DNA from: Parvibacter caecicola
GTDB lineage: Bacteria > Actinomycetota > Coriobacteriia > Coriobacteriales > Eggerthellaceae
Reading direction: 5' to 3'
Length of the DNA: 47,184 bases
Assembly: GCF_003725335.1 (NCBI RefSeq)
Contig: NZ_QIBY01000017.1
Coordinates: 1-47,184, forward strand
This document shows, piece after piece, positions 32,970 to 42,250 of the stretch; the stretch's first letter is position 1, and each line of letters starts with the position of its first letter. A model generated the notes under the pieces. The model did no database searches and was not told where the DNA came from. It worked only from the letters and a program-made list of their open reading frames with translations. Both the position numbers and the translations under genes were made by a program.

Positions 32970-33878
32970 CTAATTGGGCAGCGCCACCGGTATCTCGAAG
33001 CGAAGACGGTCAAAAGTGCCGCCGAGGCTGCCGGTAATTTCTTCGTCCACATCGCCAATGCCCATGTACGACCCCCTGATGGCGAACTTATGGGCAGAAA
33101 TGTAGTCGAGAAGCTCCTCAATGCCAGCCACTTCGCTCGATTTCCCAGAATTATCGAAGAAAGTCAGTGCAGTGGCATAAACCACAAACCCCTCAGGGAT
33201 GACCAAGGTGTCTTCCTCTAAGGGGAGGTATTGCTGCGGCACCGCAACGCAAGCGCGGTCAACGGAGAAATTGCGCTGCGCAAGGTTTTCCGGCGAAATC
33301 ATAGTAGATATGTGGTTGCACACAACAGCCGGCAAGCCCAGTTGCTGAATATGCTCGCGCATAAGGGCCATCGCGTAATACCAGGCAAGTGCCCCTTCCT
33401 CGGTGTGTTCGGATGCGAGCTGCACCTCACATCCCTCCAGATTTACCACAACGAATGTTCTTTCCGGTTTCCATTTCAACGACACTCCCGACACCACGAG
33501 GTCTTCAGAGGACCCCTCCATCTCGAGATGCTCCCGAAGAAGCTGCTCGGCAACTGAGAGCCGAGCCTTTTCCGCACGCACTTCCGATACTTTGCGGGCG
33601 TACAGCTCGCGTTCGCTGTTGAGAGACATGCCCAGGAGCAACTCCCCTATCTCACTTAACGTGAATCCCAGGTTTTGAAGCCTCGCGATTCTGTCGGCAC
33701 GGGGAATCTGGCAGAGCGAGTAATAGCGATAGCCGGTGTCCTCATCGTGAAATACCGGGCTCAATAGCCCTTTCTCGTGATAGAGGCGCAAGGCCCTCTT
33801 CGTCAGCCCGCAAATGTCCGCCATTTGCCCCGTGGTGATGCGACCATCTTTCTCAAGATAAGACTCGAGCTTTTCCAT
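32970..33878 (-). CDS. MerR-family regulator with GyrI-like effector domain
   Basis: A 302-residue regulator. Residues 14-85 are a MerR winged helix (ITTGQMADICGLTKRALRLY, DTGYRYYSLCQIPRADRIAR, LGFTLSEIGELL), then a coiled-coil dimerisation helix (90-125), then a C-terminal effector domain of the GyrI/BmrR type (130-300). Such proteins sense small organic ligands and twist promoters with long spacers. ATG at 33878 has GGAGGGGG seven bases upstream; the frame open to 34025 overlaps the promoter. It is encoded in the same direction as, and directly upstream of, cassette 2. Confidence 0.88.
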   Translation of the reverse strand: MEKLESYLEKDGRITTGQMADICGLTKRALRLYHEKGLLSPVFHDEDTGYRYYSLCQIPRADRIARLQNLGFTLSEIGELLLGMSLNSERELYARKVSEVRAEKARLSVAEQLLREHLEMEGSSEDLVVSGVSLKWKPERTFVVVNLEGCEVQLASEHTEEGALAWYYAMALMREHIQQLGLPAVVCNHISTMISPENLAQRNFSVDRACVAVPQQYLPLEEDTLVIPEGFVVYATALTFFDNSGKSSEVAGIEELLDYISAHKFAIRGSYMGIGDVDEEITGSLGGTFDRLRFEIPVALPN

Positions 33879-33905
33879 TATGTCCCCCTCCGCTGATTGC
33901 CCGGC

Positions 33906-33934
33906 ATTATAAAGACATCCTCGCAGAGATTCAA
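33906..33934 (-). promoter_or_regulatory. Promoter of merR
   Basis: TTGAAT (33934-33929) and a perfect TATAAT (33911-33906) are separated by 17 bases. The start of transcription would be about 20 bases before the merR ATG. Confidence 0.75.
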
Positions 33935-34105
33935 ATTGGATACCGTAAGACCACTGAAGCCAGAGCGCAAAAGAAAGACCGCAGAAGGTAGCCCTACAAT
34001 CTTCTCCTGAATTATGAGTTAGCACCGCCGCGCCTCACCAGGAGCCACCATCGAGTGCATCTTGAAGTGCCCGCACATCACCCGTAAGACAGACAAAGAC
34101 AGAAT

Positions 34106-34120
34106 ACCCGCACTGCGGGT
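34106..34120 (-). terminator. Possible weak terminator after aspS
   Basis: ACCCGCA and TGCGGGT form a seven-base stem around one base, followed on the minus strand by TATTCTGTCTTTG. The loop is too small for the full stem and the T-tract is poor. Confidence 0.35.
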
Positions 34121-34138
34121 CCAAATGCCCAAGCCGGT

Positions 34139-35917
34139 CTACAAAAGGCGGAGGTCAACCTCTTTCAGCTGACGGGCGGTCACCTCGGAAGGCGCGCCGG
34201 TCATGGGGTCGCTGGCACTCGACGTCTTCGGGAAGGCGATCACGTCGCGGATGGAGGGCTTCTCCGCCAGCAGCATGATGAAGCGGTCTAGCCCCAGCGC
34301 GATGCCGCCGTGGGGCGGGGCGCCCAGCTCCAGCGCGTGGATGAGGTGGCCGAACTTCTCATCGATCTCGGCATCGGTAAGGCCCAAACGGCGCAGCACA
34401 CGGCGCTGCTCGTCGGCGTTGTGGATACGGATGGTGCCGCCGCCCAGCTCGTAACCGTCCATCACCAGGTCGTAGGAGTAGCTGCCGCACTCCAGCGGCA
34501 CGTCCTCGATCTTGTCCAAATCCTCCCGCAGCACCTGGGTAAAGGGATGATGCTCGGCGGAGTATTTCTTCTCTCCCTCATCGTACTTGAACATGGGGAA
34601 GTTGACCACCCACAGAAGCGCGTGGCCCTCGCGAGGCACGTCCAGCGCCTCGGCCATGTGCAGACGCAGGGCGGAAAGCACGGCGTTGGCCACTTCCGGC
34701 TTATCGGCCGCGAACAGCAAAAGGTCGCCCGGCTCCACTTCCATCTCCGCCTTCAGAGCGGCCCATTCTTCGTCGGTGAAGAACTTCTTGATGGGGCTCT
34801 TCTCCTGGCCATCAGTGGTGAACGCCACCCAGGCCATGCCCTTGGCGCCGTTCTCCTCGGCGATGGAGGCCAGCTTCTCCACCTCGCCGCGGCTCCAGTC
34901 GCCAGCGCCCTTGGCGTTGATGGCCTTCACCACGCCGCCCTGCTGCGCCACGCTGGCGAACACCTTGAAGCCAGTGTTCTTCACCAGGTCGGTGATGTTG
35001 TGCAGCAGCATGCCGAAGCGCACATCGGGGCGGTCGCAGCCGTACTTGTCCATGGCCTCCGCCCACTGCATGCGCTGCAGCGGGAACTCTTGGGCCACCC
35101 CCACCTGGGGCAGCACCTCGGCCATCACGTCTTCCATCATGTCGATAACGTCGTCGCCCTCAACGAAGCTCATTTCGATGTCGAGCTGGGTGAACTCCGG
35201 CTGGCGGTCGGCGCGCAGGTCCTCGTCGCGGAAGCAACGGGCAATCTGGTAGTAGCGCTCGATGCCGGCGCACATCAGCATCTGCTTGAACTGCTGGGGG
35301 CTTTGGGGCAGCGCGTAGAACTTGCCGGGGTTGGGACGGCTGGGCACGATGTAGTCGCGGGCGCCCTCGGGGGTGGAGTTGGCCAAAATGGGGGTTTCCA
35401 CCTCGAAGAAGCCGCGCTTGTCCAGGGCGTTGCGCAGCGCATGGGCGGCACGGTGGCGCAGCTTCAGATTGGCCAGCATCTCAGGCCGGCGAATATCCAG
35501 GTAACGCCATTTCATGCGGGTGATTTCATCGGTTTCGATGCCGTCTTCGATGGAGAACGGTGGGGTGACGGAAGTGTTCAGCACCTCCAGCTTGCTGGCC
35601 AGCACCTCAATGGCGCCGGTGGCCATGTTGGGATTCACCGCCTCTTCGGCGCGGGCGCGCACCTTGCCGGTAACCCGCAGCACATATTCGCGGCCCAGAT
35701 GCTCGGCCGCCGCGAAGTCCTCGGCGCTAACGCAGTCGGGGTCCACCACAATCTGGGTGTAGCCATCGCGGTCGCGCAGGTCCACGAAGATGAGGCCGCC
35801 GTGATCGCGATTGTGCCAGGCCCAACCGCACAGCACCACTTCGCCACCCACATCTTCCAGCCCCAGCTGCCCGCAGGTGGCAGTGTGCATGCAAAACTCG
35901 TTGATGTAATCGCCCAT
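34139..35917 (-). CDS. aspS: Aspartyl-tRNA synthetase
   Basis: Class II synthetase of 592 residues that charges tRNA-Asp. It has the N-terminal OB-fold anticodon domain (VVLCGWAWHNRDHGGLIFVD), motif 2 (ARCFRDEDLRADRQPEFTQ), the bacterial GAD insert (about 290-425) and motif 3 (GGIALGLDRFIMLL). Length and insert show the bacterial type. ATG at 35917 follows AAGGA by eight bases and begins the family sequence; the frame opens 12 codons earlier without support. No adjacent hisS is present, unlike many genomes. Confidence 0.97.
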   Translation of the reverse strand: MGDYINEFCMHTATCGQLGLEDVGGEVVLCGWAWHNRDHGGLIFVDLRDRDGYTQIVVDPDCVSAEDFAAAEHLGREYVLRVTGKVRARAEEAVNPNMATGAIEVLASKLEVLNTSVTPPFSIEDGIETDEITRMKWRYLDIRRPEMLANLKLRHRAAHALRNALDKRGFFEVETPILANSTPEGARDYIVPSRPNPGKFYALPQSPQQFKQMLMCAGIERYYQIARCFRDEDLRADRQPEFTQLDIEMSFVEGDDVIDMMEDVMAEVLPQVGVAQEFPLQRMQWAEAMDKYGCDRPDVRFGMLLHNITDLVKNTGFKVFASVAQQGGVVKAINAKGAGDWSRGEVEKLASIAEENGAKGMAWVAFTTDGQEKSPIKKFFTDEEWAALKAEMEVEPGDLLLFAADKPEVANAVLSALRLHMAEALDVPREGHALLWVVNFPMFKYDEGEKKYSAEHHPFTQVLREDLDKIEDVPLECGSYSYDLVMDGYELGGGTIRIHNADEQRRVLRRLGLTDAEIDEKFGHLIHALELGAPPHGGIALGLDRFIMLLAEKPSIRDVIAFPKTSSASDPMTGAPSEVTARQLKEVDLRLL

Positions 35918-36086
35918 GGTCGATTCCTTCTGTTCTTCCCAGCGCCCCCGCACGCGGCAGGGGCAGGCTTAGCCGTTCGTCAAACCTGAATATTGTAGCG
36001 TTACTTCCCCGCTCCATACGGCCATTTCCGCTTCCGATGCAAAAACGGCATCAAGCGCCCGCGCCTGCGCCTGCAGCCAGGCGCAC

Positions 36087-36115
36087 AAAAAGGCCCGAAG
36101 CATATGCCCCGGGCC
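36087..36115 (-). terminator. Terminator after the hydrolase gene
   Basis: GGCCCG and CGGGCC enclose a partly paired GGGCATATGCTT, followed on the minus strand by TTTTT (36091-36087). It lies between the hydrolase stop and aspS. Confidence 0.75.
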
Positions 36116-36182
36116 CGAAGGTTCAGCTGCCGCAATGCGCTACGGCCCATGAGGGCGCCGGCAAGAGGCCGCGCCCGCACCG

Positions 36183-37070
36183 CTATTCGAAGCGGCTGAT
36201 GAAGTTCTCGACCGCCTCCATCGACTCGTCCGGATGGGTGACGCAGGACATATGCGGCGCGCCAGCGATGAGGGTCCACTCGCAGCCGGGAATGAGGTCC
36301 ACCCCTTCCTTGATTACCAGCGGCGTGCCCTCGTCGTCGGTGCCGGACAACGCCATGCAGGGCACCTTGATGTTCTTCACCCCTTCGCGCACGTCCCAGT
36401 CGCGCATCTTGCCGGTGACCACGAACTCGCTGGCCCCCTGCATCACCATATAGCACTCACCGGTGCCCTCCACCTCGTCGATGAGGTACTGGGGGTAGTC
36501 CTTCTCGTACAGGCCGGTCACATGACGCTTGTAATACTCGTCGTAGGCGGCCTTGGCGACAGGCGTGTCGTAGTTGCCGGTGCGCTCGGCCTCGGCAATG
36601 GCGTCCTGCATCTCCTGCGGCATGTACTTGATCAGACGATTGGCCTCCTCCAGCCACGTGGCGATGCGCACCGGCGAGGAGTTGATCACAAACGAGTTCA
36701 CGCCGGAATCGTCCTTCATCATGCACAGCATGCCCAGCATGCCGCCCCAGGAGTTGCCGAACAGGTGGATGTCATCCAGCCCCAGCGCCTCGCGCACCGC
36801 GTAGAACTCCTCCACCCACAAGTCGTAGTTGTAGAAGTCGTCCTCCTGGTGCGGGATGTTCGACTTGCCGCAGCCAATTTGGTCGTAGAACACAATCTGG
36901 CGGCCATAGCGGTCGGCCATCTCGGCGTAGGGCAACAGGTAGTTGTGGGTGCAACCGGGGCCGCCGTGCAGAATCAGCAGCGTCTTCTTGCCCGGCTGGT
37001 TCTCCCCCACAATTTTGCAGTAGGTTTTGAATCCCTTGTAGTCCACGTACTCTTCGCGAATCTCCGCCAT
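36183..37070 (-). CDS. Proline iminopeptidase-family alpha/beta hydrolase
   Basis: A 295-residue serine hydrolase of peptidase family S33. It has the oxyanion motif HGGPGCTHNYLL, the nucleophile elbow GNSWGG, an acid in SGTDDEGTP and the catalytic histidine in GAPHMSC. The start YVDYKGFKTYCKIVGE matches proline iminopeptidases and related amino-acid amidases; N-terminal proline release from peptides is likely but not proved. No signal peptide. ATG at 37070 has AAAGGA upstream. The APC permease gene lies just upstream, suggesting amino acid or peptide use. Confidence 0.87.
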   Translation of the reverse strand: MAEIREEYVDYKGFKTYCKIVGENQPGKKTLLILHGGPGCTHNYLLPYAEMADRYGRQIVFYDQIGCGKSNIPHQEDDFYNYDLWVEEFYAVREALGLDDIHLFGNSWGGMLGMLCMMKDDSGVNSFVINSSPVRIATWLEEANRLIKYMPQEMQDAIAEAERTGNYDTPVAKAAYDEYYKRHVTGLYEKDYPQYLIDEVEGTGECYMVMQGASEFVVTGKMRDWDVREGVKNIKVPCMALSGTDDEGTPLVIKEGVDLIPGCEWTLIAGAPHMSCVTHPDESMEAVENFISRFE

Positions 37071-37090
37071 AGCGGTTCCTTTCTCGGGCG

Positions 37091-37122
37091 AAAACAGCGC
37101 GCCCCTCGCAAGGGAGGGGCGC
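37091..37122 (-). terminator. Terminator after the APC permease gene
   Basis: Arms GCGCCCCT and AGGGGCGC (37099-37106 and 37115-37122) are followed on the minus strand by GCTGTTTTCG. It separates the permease from the hydrolase. Confidence 0.6.
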
Positions 37123-37145
37123 ACGCTAACAACTTTATCCAGTCG

Positions 37146-38549
37146 CTAAACTTCCAAATTCTTGAAGGCTTCGGGCACTTCCTTGTAACCCTTCGACTTC
37201 ACGGCGCCGATCACCAAGCCGATGACCAGCCACACGATGCCCACCACGTACGTGGGCACATCGAAGCCAGTGAACACGTAGCCCAGAATGAAGATGCCGA
37301 TGAAGGGGCAGATGAGGTACTTCATGTAGTCGGCGAAGGAGTTGCGCTGCTTCTCCTTCACGAAGAAGTACAGGAACACGGCGAAGTTCAGCAGCACGAA
37401 CGACGACAGGGCGCCGAAGTTCACGAAGCGGGACAGCATCACCATGTCGCCGAAGAAGGCGGTGACAATCAGCGACAGACCGCCCAGCACCAGTGCCGCC
37501 ACCCAGGGGGTTTGGTACTTGGGGTGCACTTTGCCGAAGAAGCGCGGAATCACGCCGTCGCGGCCCATGGAGTACAGCAGGCGGGCAGAAGCGGTTTGGG
37601 CGTTCATGATGTTGGCGATGCCCACCGCCACGATGTTCACCACCAGCAGGATGTTGCGCAGCACCACGCCGCCGGCAGCCTCAGCGGCATCGAAGAAGCC
37701 GGTTTCGATGGAGATGTTCTCCCAGTCGGGCTGGATGAGGGCGGCCACGTAGGTTTGGGCCACGAACACCACCACCATGATGCACAGGGCGATGATGATG
37801 CCCTTGCCGATGTTCTTTTCCGGCTGATAGGTTTCCTCGGCCAGGGTGGACATGCCGTCGAAGCCCAAGAACGACAGGCAGGCAATGGACACGGCCATGG
37901 CGATGAAGTGGGCGTCCACTTCGCCGGCCTTCCACAGGGGCTCGGTGGAAAGCTCGCCGTAACCGCCGCCCCCCAGCACGAAGCTGGTGCCGATGGCGAT
38001 GAAGGCGATAACCGCCAGAATCTCCACCACGAAGATGATCCAGTCGATGCCCTTCGACATGGAAATGCCGCGCACGTTGACGAAGGTGTTGAACACCACG
38101 AACACCACAACCCACAGATACCAGGGGCTGCCGGGCACCAGGGCCACGCCCCAGTTTGCCACCATCACCAGCAGCAGGGCGGGCACGAACACGTAGTCGA
38201 GCAGAATCAGCCAGCCGGCGATGAAGCCCACGTGCGGGTTGATGCCGCGCTGCACGTAGGAGTACACCGAGCCGGCGATGGGGAACTTCTTGGACATCCA
38301 CATGTAGGACAGCGCCGTGAAGCTGATGGCGATGAAGCCCACGATGTAAACGAGCGGCGTCATGCCGTGGCTGTTCTGCTGAATCTCGCCGTAGATGGAC
38401 TGCGGCGCGATGATCACCATGAACAGCACGCCATACAGAATGACGTCGCGCAGCTGGAGCCCGCGTTTGAGCTCCTGCTTGTAGCCGAATGCCTCGATGT
38501 CCTCGCCGAGGCCGATGGTCGGCTCTTGGATAGGCGCCTTGTCGGCCAT
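37146..38549 (-). CDS. APC-family amino acid permease
   Basis: A 467-residue transporter with twelve hydrophobic helices from the amino acid-polyamine-organocation superfamily. Signatures are FGYKQELKRGLQLRDVILYG at the cytoplasmic N-terminus, PIAGSVYSYVQRGINPHVGF and SFLGFDGMSTLAEETYQPEKNIGKG. The substrate cannot be read from the sequence; putrescine/amino-acid importers of the YhdG/PuuP kind are close in style. ATG at 38549 follows AAGGAGGGATAGC. It has its own promoter. Confidence 0.88.
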   Translation of the reverse strand: MADKAPIQEPTIGLGEDIEAFGYKQELKRGLQLRDVILYGVLFMVIIAPQSIYGEIQQNSHGMTPLVYIVGFIAISFTALSYMWMSKKFPIAGSVYSYVQRGINPHVGFIAGWLILLDYVFVPALLLVMVANWGVALVPGSPWYLWVVVFVVFNTFVNVRGISMSKGIDWIIFVVEILAVIAFIAIGTSFVLGGGGYGELSTEPLWKAGEVDAHFIAMAVSIACLSFLGFDGMSTLAEETYQPEKNIGKGIIIALCIMVVVFVAQTYVAALIQPDWENISIETGFFDAAEAAGGVVLRNILLVVNIVAVGIANIMNAQTASARLLYSMGRDGVIPRFFGKVHPKYQTPWVAALVLGGLSLIVTAFFGDMVMLSRFVNFGALSSFVLLNFAVFLYFFVKEKQRNSFADYMKYLICPFIGIFILGYVFTGFDVPTYVVGIVWLVIGLVIGAVKSKGYKEVPEAFKNLEV

Positions 38550-38676
38550 GCTATCCCTCCTTCTATCCGGGCGGCCCTCTTGCCGCCTTTTCCCGTTCGA
38601 TTCCCGGAAGGAGAAACGGCGGAAGCGGCAACGCGCTCAGACAGGAGCCGTTCCTGTTTCCGAAAATCGGATGCGC

Positions 38677-38710
38677 AAATTATGACCCCTCGACTTAAAG
38701 TCAAGGGGTC
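38677..38710 (-). promoter_or_regulatory. Promoter of the APC permease with overlapping palindrome
   Basis: TTGACT (38704-38699) and TAATTT (38682-38677) are spaced 16 bases. A 27-base near-perfect dyad (38684-38710; arms GACCCCT and AGGGGTC, inner GACTT/AAGTC) covers the -35 box and spacer, as expected of a repressor site. Confidence 0.5.
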
Positions 38711-38775
38711 CAGGATAAAAGTTTCCCGCGCTAGGGCGATATTTGCACTTTAGTGGGCTGAAGCGGTGGGGAGCC

Positions 38776-39681
38776 TTACCCCACCAAAGGGCCGAACTGC
38801 GAAAGCTTCGGCGTGCCGATGCGCAACGACAGCTGCACCTCGCAGGGTTTGCAGCCCTGGCTGATCTCCACATCGGACTGCAGCGACATGTACATGTAGG
38901 TGTCGGTGGCGTCCCAACCGGTGATGCGCATCAGCAGCCGCTGCAGCTCTTTGGCGGCGGCCATCACCGCCTCGTTGTACTCCTGCCCGCTGGCGTTCAC
39001 GTACCAGCGCCCCTCGGGGCCGAAGGTCTCCAGCACCGGCCAGTGCAGCTCGAAATTCTTGAGCACCCCCACGCGCACGGTGATGCGGGCGGGAATCTCG
39101 ATGCCGGTGCCGCACAGCTCGCCGTCGCCCATGGCGGCGTGCACATCGCCCATCTGCAGCAGGGCGCCGGGCACGCGCACCGGGAAGTACAGGCGGGTGC
39201 CCTTGGTGATCAGGTGGTTGTCCATGTTGCCGCCGTGGGCCCCCACGTAACCGTCGATCACATCCTCGCCGTCCGGCGCGGTGCCGATGACGCCGATCAT
39301 GGGGTTGATGGGGAATTTCACCTCGTTGAACTGGGCCATGCCGTCCACAATGGGCACCTTCTTGGAGCGGTACGGGGTGCCCTCGAACAGGGGGCCGCAG
39401 TGGTCGTCGGTGGCCACGGTGCCCTCGTCCGCCACCTCGATGTTGTAGATGTCCACCACCAGTACGTCCCCCGGCTGCGCCCCTTCCACGTACACCGGGC
39501 CGGCGGCGGGGTTGGCACCGTCGTAACCGTAGTCCAGCGTGGCCATGGTCACCGTCTCGTCGGTGATGCGGTTGGAGAAGCAGTCCTTAGTGACGAACTG
39601 CAGCACTTCGCCGGGCACCGCCGTGGCTGCCGGCTTGTTGTTCTTGGAAAACGCGTAAACCTGGTCTTGGATGATTTGCAT
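38776..39681 (-). CDS. Acetamidase/formamidase family protein, copy 1
   Basis: A 301-residue amide hydrolase of the FmdA/AmdA family, which releases ammonia and formate or acetate from the amide. Family landmarks are VTKDCFSN, NPAAGPVYVEGAQPGDVLVV, PMIGVIGTAP, VGAHGGNMDNHLITKGTRLY and LLQMGDVHAAMGDGEL, the last including the metal-binding residues. ATG at 39681 follows AAAGGAG by five bases. The neighbour at 39816 is a diverged paralogue. If formamide is the substrate, the formate could feed the hydrogenlyase of this window. Confidence 0.88.
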   Translation of the reverse strand: MQIIQDQVYAFSKNNKPAATAVPGEVLQFVTKDCFSNRITDETVTMATLDYGYDGANPAAGPVYVEGAQPGDVLVVDIYNIEVADEGTVATDDHCGPLFEGTPYRSKKVPIVDGMAQFNEVKFPINPMIGVIGTAPDGEDVIDGYVGAHGGNMDNHLITKGTRLYFPVRVPGALLQMGDVHAAMGDGELCGTGIEIPARITVRVGVLKNFELHWPVLETFGPEGRWYVNASGQEYNEAVMAAAKELQRLLMRITGWDATDTYMYMSLQSDVEISQGCKPCEVQLSLRIGTPKLSQFGPLVG

Positions 39682-39729
39682 GGAAGCTCCTTTCTGGGAG
39701 AAATGTAAACGCATACGGGCCGTCGATTA

Positions 39730-39760
39730 GGCAGAGATAGAATCTCTGCCCTACGAATTC
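39730..39760. repeat. REP-like hairpin, copy A
   Basis: A nine-base stem (GGCAGAGAT/ATCTCTGCC) around AGA, then CTACGAATTC. The same unit occurs at 43473-43503 with a compensatory A-T to G-C change in the stem. It lies between the two formamidase genes. Confidence 0.65.
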
Positions 39761-39815
39761 AACCAGCGGTTCTTGGGGGCGTGTCAGCACCGCGTCCCCC
39801 TGTCGACCCTTAAGG

Positions 39816-40712
39816 CTAGAGCTGGAAGCCCAGGGCCTCAAGCACGTACTTGGGCACCATGAAGCGTACCGTTTTCTCCGGGTCCACCATCTGGCACACC
39901 TGCACGTCGGCCACCATCGAGAACAGCATGATTGCCTCGTCGGCCCCCATGCCGGTGCGGGCGCACACCAACTCCACCATCTCGTGAACCGCACGGTCCG
40001 CCGCCGCATCCAGGCTCTCGGCCGAGGCGATGATGCCCACGTGGGTGTCGTTTTCGATAATCGGGTCTTTCAGGGAAAGCTCGGGCAGTGCCGTCAGCGT
40101 CACCGTGGCCCAGCCGGCCACCTCGGCGCCGGACACGGACACTTCGCCGTCCCCCATCACCGCGTGCATGTCGCCCAGACCGAACAGCGCCCCCTCCACC
40201 GCCACCGGGAAGTACAGGGTTGCGCCGGTGGTGATGGCGGTGTTGTCCATGTTGCCGCCATGGCTTCCGGGGGTGCCACAGTTCACCGGCGCGCCAGCGG
40301 GGGCCACGCCGATAACGCCGATCATGGGCGCCAACGGAATGGACAGCTTGTCGCTCCACACCAGCTTGTCCCCCTCGATTTTGCAGAGCTTGGTGGACCA
40401 CCGGGTGAACAGATCGCCGCACACCCCTTCCCCTTCGCCGGTGCAGGAAGCGGTTTGACCGTCCAGCTCGATGGAGTCGATGTGCGCCCGAAGCGCGCCG
40501 CCCGGCACCGCCCCTTCCACGAAGATGGGGCCGGTAGCGGGGTTGATGCGATCCCAGTCGATTTCGTCCAGCACGTCTTCGGGGGTTTGCACCTGATTGC
40601 CGAAGCAGTCCTTCGTGCGAATGCGCACCGTGGCGCCCGATGGCACCGTGAGCACCGGCTGTGCCGTGCCGTCGAACGCGTAGATTACCTTGCCGTCGTC
40701 CAATTCCACCAT
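39816..40712 (-). CDS. Acetamidase/formamidase family protein, copy 2
   Basis: A 298-residue paralogue of the protein at 38776. It shares RTKDCFGN, NPATGPIFVEGAVPGGALRAH, PMIGVIGVAP, GSHGGNMDNTAITTGATLYF and LFGLGDMHAVMGDGEVS. The ATG at 40712 is chosen because GGAGGAG lies six bases upstream; the frame opens five codons earlier. Divergence from copy 1 suggests different amide preference. The two genes are 134 bases apart with a repeat between. Confidence 0.88.
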   Translation of the reverse strand: MVELDDGKVIYAFDGTAQPVLTVPSGATVRIRTKDCFGNQVQTPEDVLDEIDWDRINPATGPIFVEGAVPGGALRAHIDSIELDGQTASCTGEGEGVCGDLFTRWSTKLCKIEGDKLVWSDKLSIPLAPMIGVIGVAPAGAPVNCGTPGSHGGNMDNTAITTGATLYFPVAVEGALFGLGDMHAVMGDGEVSVSGAEVAGWATVTLTALPELSLKDPIIENDTHVGIIASAESLDAAADRAVHEMVELVCARTGMGADEAIMLFSMVADVQVCQMVDPEKTVRFMVPKYVLEALGFQL

Positions 40713-40790
40713 GGATACTCCTCCCACCCAAGCGGCCCAAGCGCCGCATTCGCGAATTAGCGGAACGGGAAAATGGTACCAGAAGGCGGG

Positions 40791-42104
40791 CTATTTCTGG
40801 CACACGGGGGCCTTGCCCACCTCTTGGTAGTTCTCGTTGCGAAGCTGGCTTTTCAGCACGCGACGGAACAGCAAAATGAGCACGGGGATGGCGATGGCGA
40901 AAACCGCCCCCAAATCGAAGGAGGCCGGCGCGCCGAAGCCGTCGATCATGAAACCGGCGGCCGACGGGCCCACCGCCATGCCGCAGGTGATGCCGGCGTT
41001 CACCCACGTGATGCCCTCAGTCAGCCGCTCGGTGGGCACGGCGCGCTCCACCGTCGCGTTGGCCACGATGAGAAACGGCGCGTAGAACAGGCTGCCCACC
41101 ACCGTTACCACCAAAAGCACCGGCATCGATTCGATTAAGAACATGGCGCCGAAGCTGCCCCCCAAAAGCAGGGCCGCCACCGTGATCTGCTGGTATTGCG
41201 GGGCGCGAAAGCGCAGCATGCCGAACACGAAGCCGGCCCCCATGGAAACGAAGGCGGAAATCATCAGGGCCACGCTGGCGATATTGGCATCCCCCAGCTC
41301 TTCGGCCAGCCCCACCGTGGTGGAATCGTACACGCCGAACATGGCCCCCAGAAACATCATGGTCACGAACAACACCCGCACCACCGGCGTGGTGGCCAGC
41401 AGGCTGCGCTCCTTGGCGGGAACGTCCGCCACCTTGGCAGGTTCGTCGGCGCTCCCCTGCCCCGCGGCGCCTTTGCCCATCGAGGGCTTGGGCTCGGTGG
41501 AGCGGGACAACGTGAGCACCACCGTGCCCACCACCAGCGCGATGGCGCCGGCCAGCATGCCCGCCACCGGCGCGATGGAGCTGGCGAGCGCGATGGAGAT
41601 GGAGGGGCCGAACATGAAGCCAATGTCGTCCAACACCCCTTCGTAAGAGAACATGGTGCGCAGATCGGGGGCATCTTTCCCCAATTCACCCGAACGGATG
41701 AGGTGGGTCCAGCGGGCGCGGGCCAGCGCCGGCGCACTGGGCACAAAGCCCATCAGCACCGCGGCGGGAAAGCACAGCCACTCGGGGCCGCCCAGCGCCA
41801 TGTTGCCCACCAGCAGGGCAAAGCCCAGCACCGTGATGGCGGTGGCGAAGGGCACCACCCGGCTTTGGCCGTAGCGGTCCACCAACCGCGACACCTGCGG
41901 CGCCACGATGAAGGTGGATATGGCGATGGCGGACGACACCGCGCCGGCCAGTAGAAACGAATGGCCGGAAAGAGTGATCATGGTAACCGTGCCCACGTTC
42001 ATCATGTACTGGTAGAAGCGCATGAGGAAGCAGGCGATGTCGAACCCGTAGGCCCGTCGCACTTTCAGCACACTTTTATATACCGAAGGATCAACCGCAC
42101 CCAC
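40791..42104 (-). CDS. MFS transporter
   Basis: A 437-residue major facilitator with twelve hydrophobic helices split by a charged central loop (about 200-225, STEPKPSMGKGAAGQG). The substrate is not identifiable; layout and the segment VPTERLTEGITWVNAGITCG resemble drug or metabolite efflux carriers. The start is GTG 42104, with GGAGAGGGG upstream. It lies just upstream of the formamidases with 78 bases between and could be cotranscribed with them. Confidence 0.85.
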   Translation of the reverse strand: MGAVDPSVYKSVLKVRRAYGFDIACFLMRFYQYMMNVGTVTMITLSGHSFLLAGAVSSAIAISTFIVAPQVSRLVDRYGQSRVVPFATAITVLGFALLVGNMALGGPEWLCFPAAVLMGFVPSAPALARARWTHLIRSGELGKDAPDLRTMFSYEGVLDDIGFMFGPSISIALASSIAPVAGMLAGAIALVVGTVVLTLSRSTEPKPSMGKGAAGQGSADEPAKVADVPAKERSLLATTPVVRVLFVTMMFLGAMFGVYDSTTVGLAEELGDANIASVALMISAFVSMGAGFVFGMLRFRAPQYQQITVAALLLGGSFGAMFLIESMPVLLVVTVVGSLFYAPFLIVANATVERAVPTERLTEGITWVNAGITCGMAVGPSAAGFMIDGFGAPASFDLGAVFAIAIPVLILLFRRVLKSQLRNENYQEVGKAPVCQK

Positions 42105-42250
42105 TTTGCACCCCTCTCCTCGTCCAAGCCGCCGGCGGCTTCACTGCAGTAGCGGCCATTCTACGCATGCCGCAGGCAAAAGCCCACACTTCATCTGGGG
42201 GTTTCATGGGAAACGCAGCCATCGGCCGCAAGCAGGCGGCAGACGGGCCG

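Noticed and set aside
34310-35989. 559-codon plus-strand frame opposite aspS, and an 839-codon frame at 36234-38753
   Set aside because: Both are low-complexity His/Gly/Ala-rich shadows of well-identified minus-strand genes, without ribosome sites.
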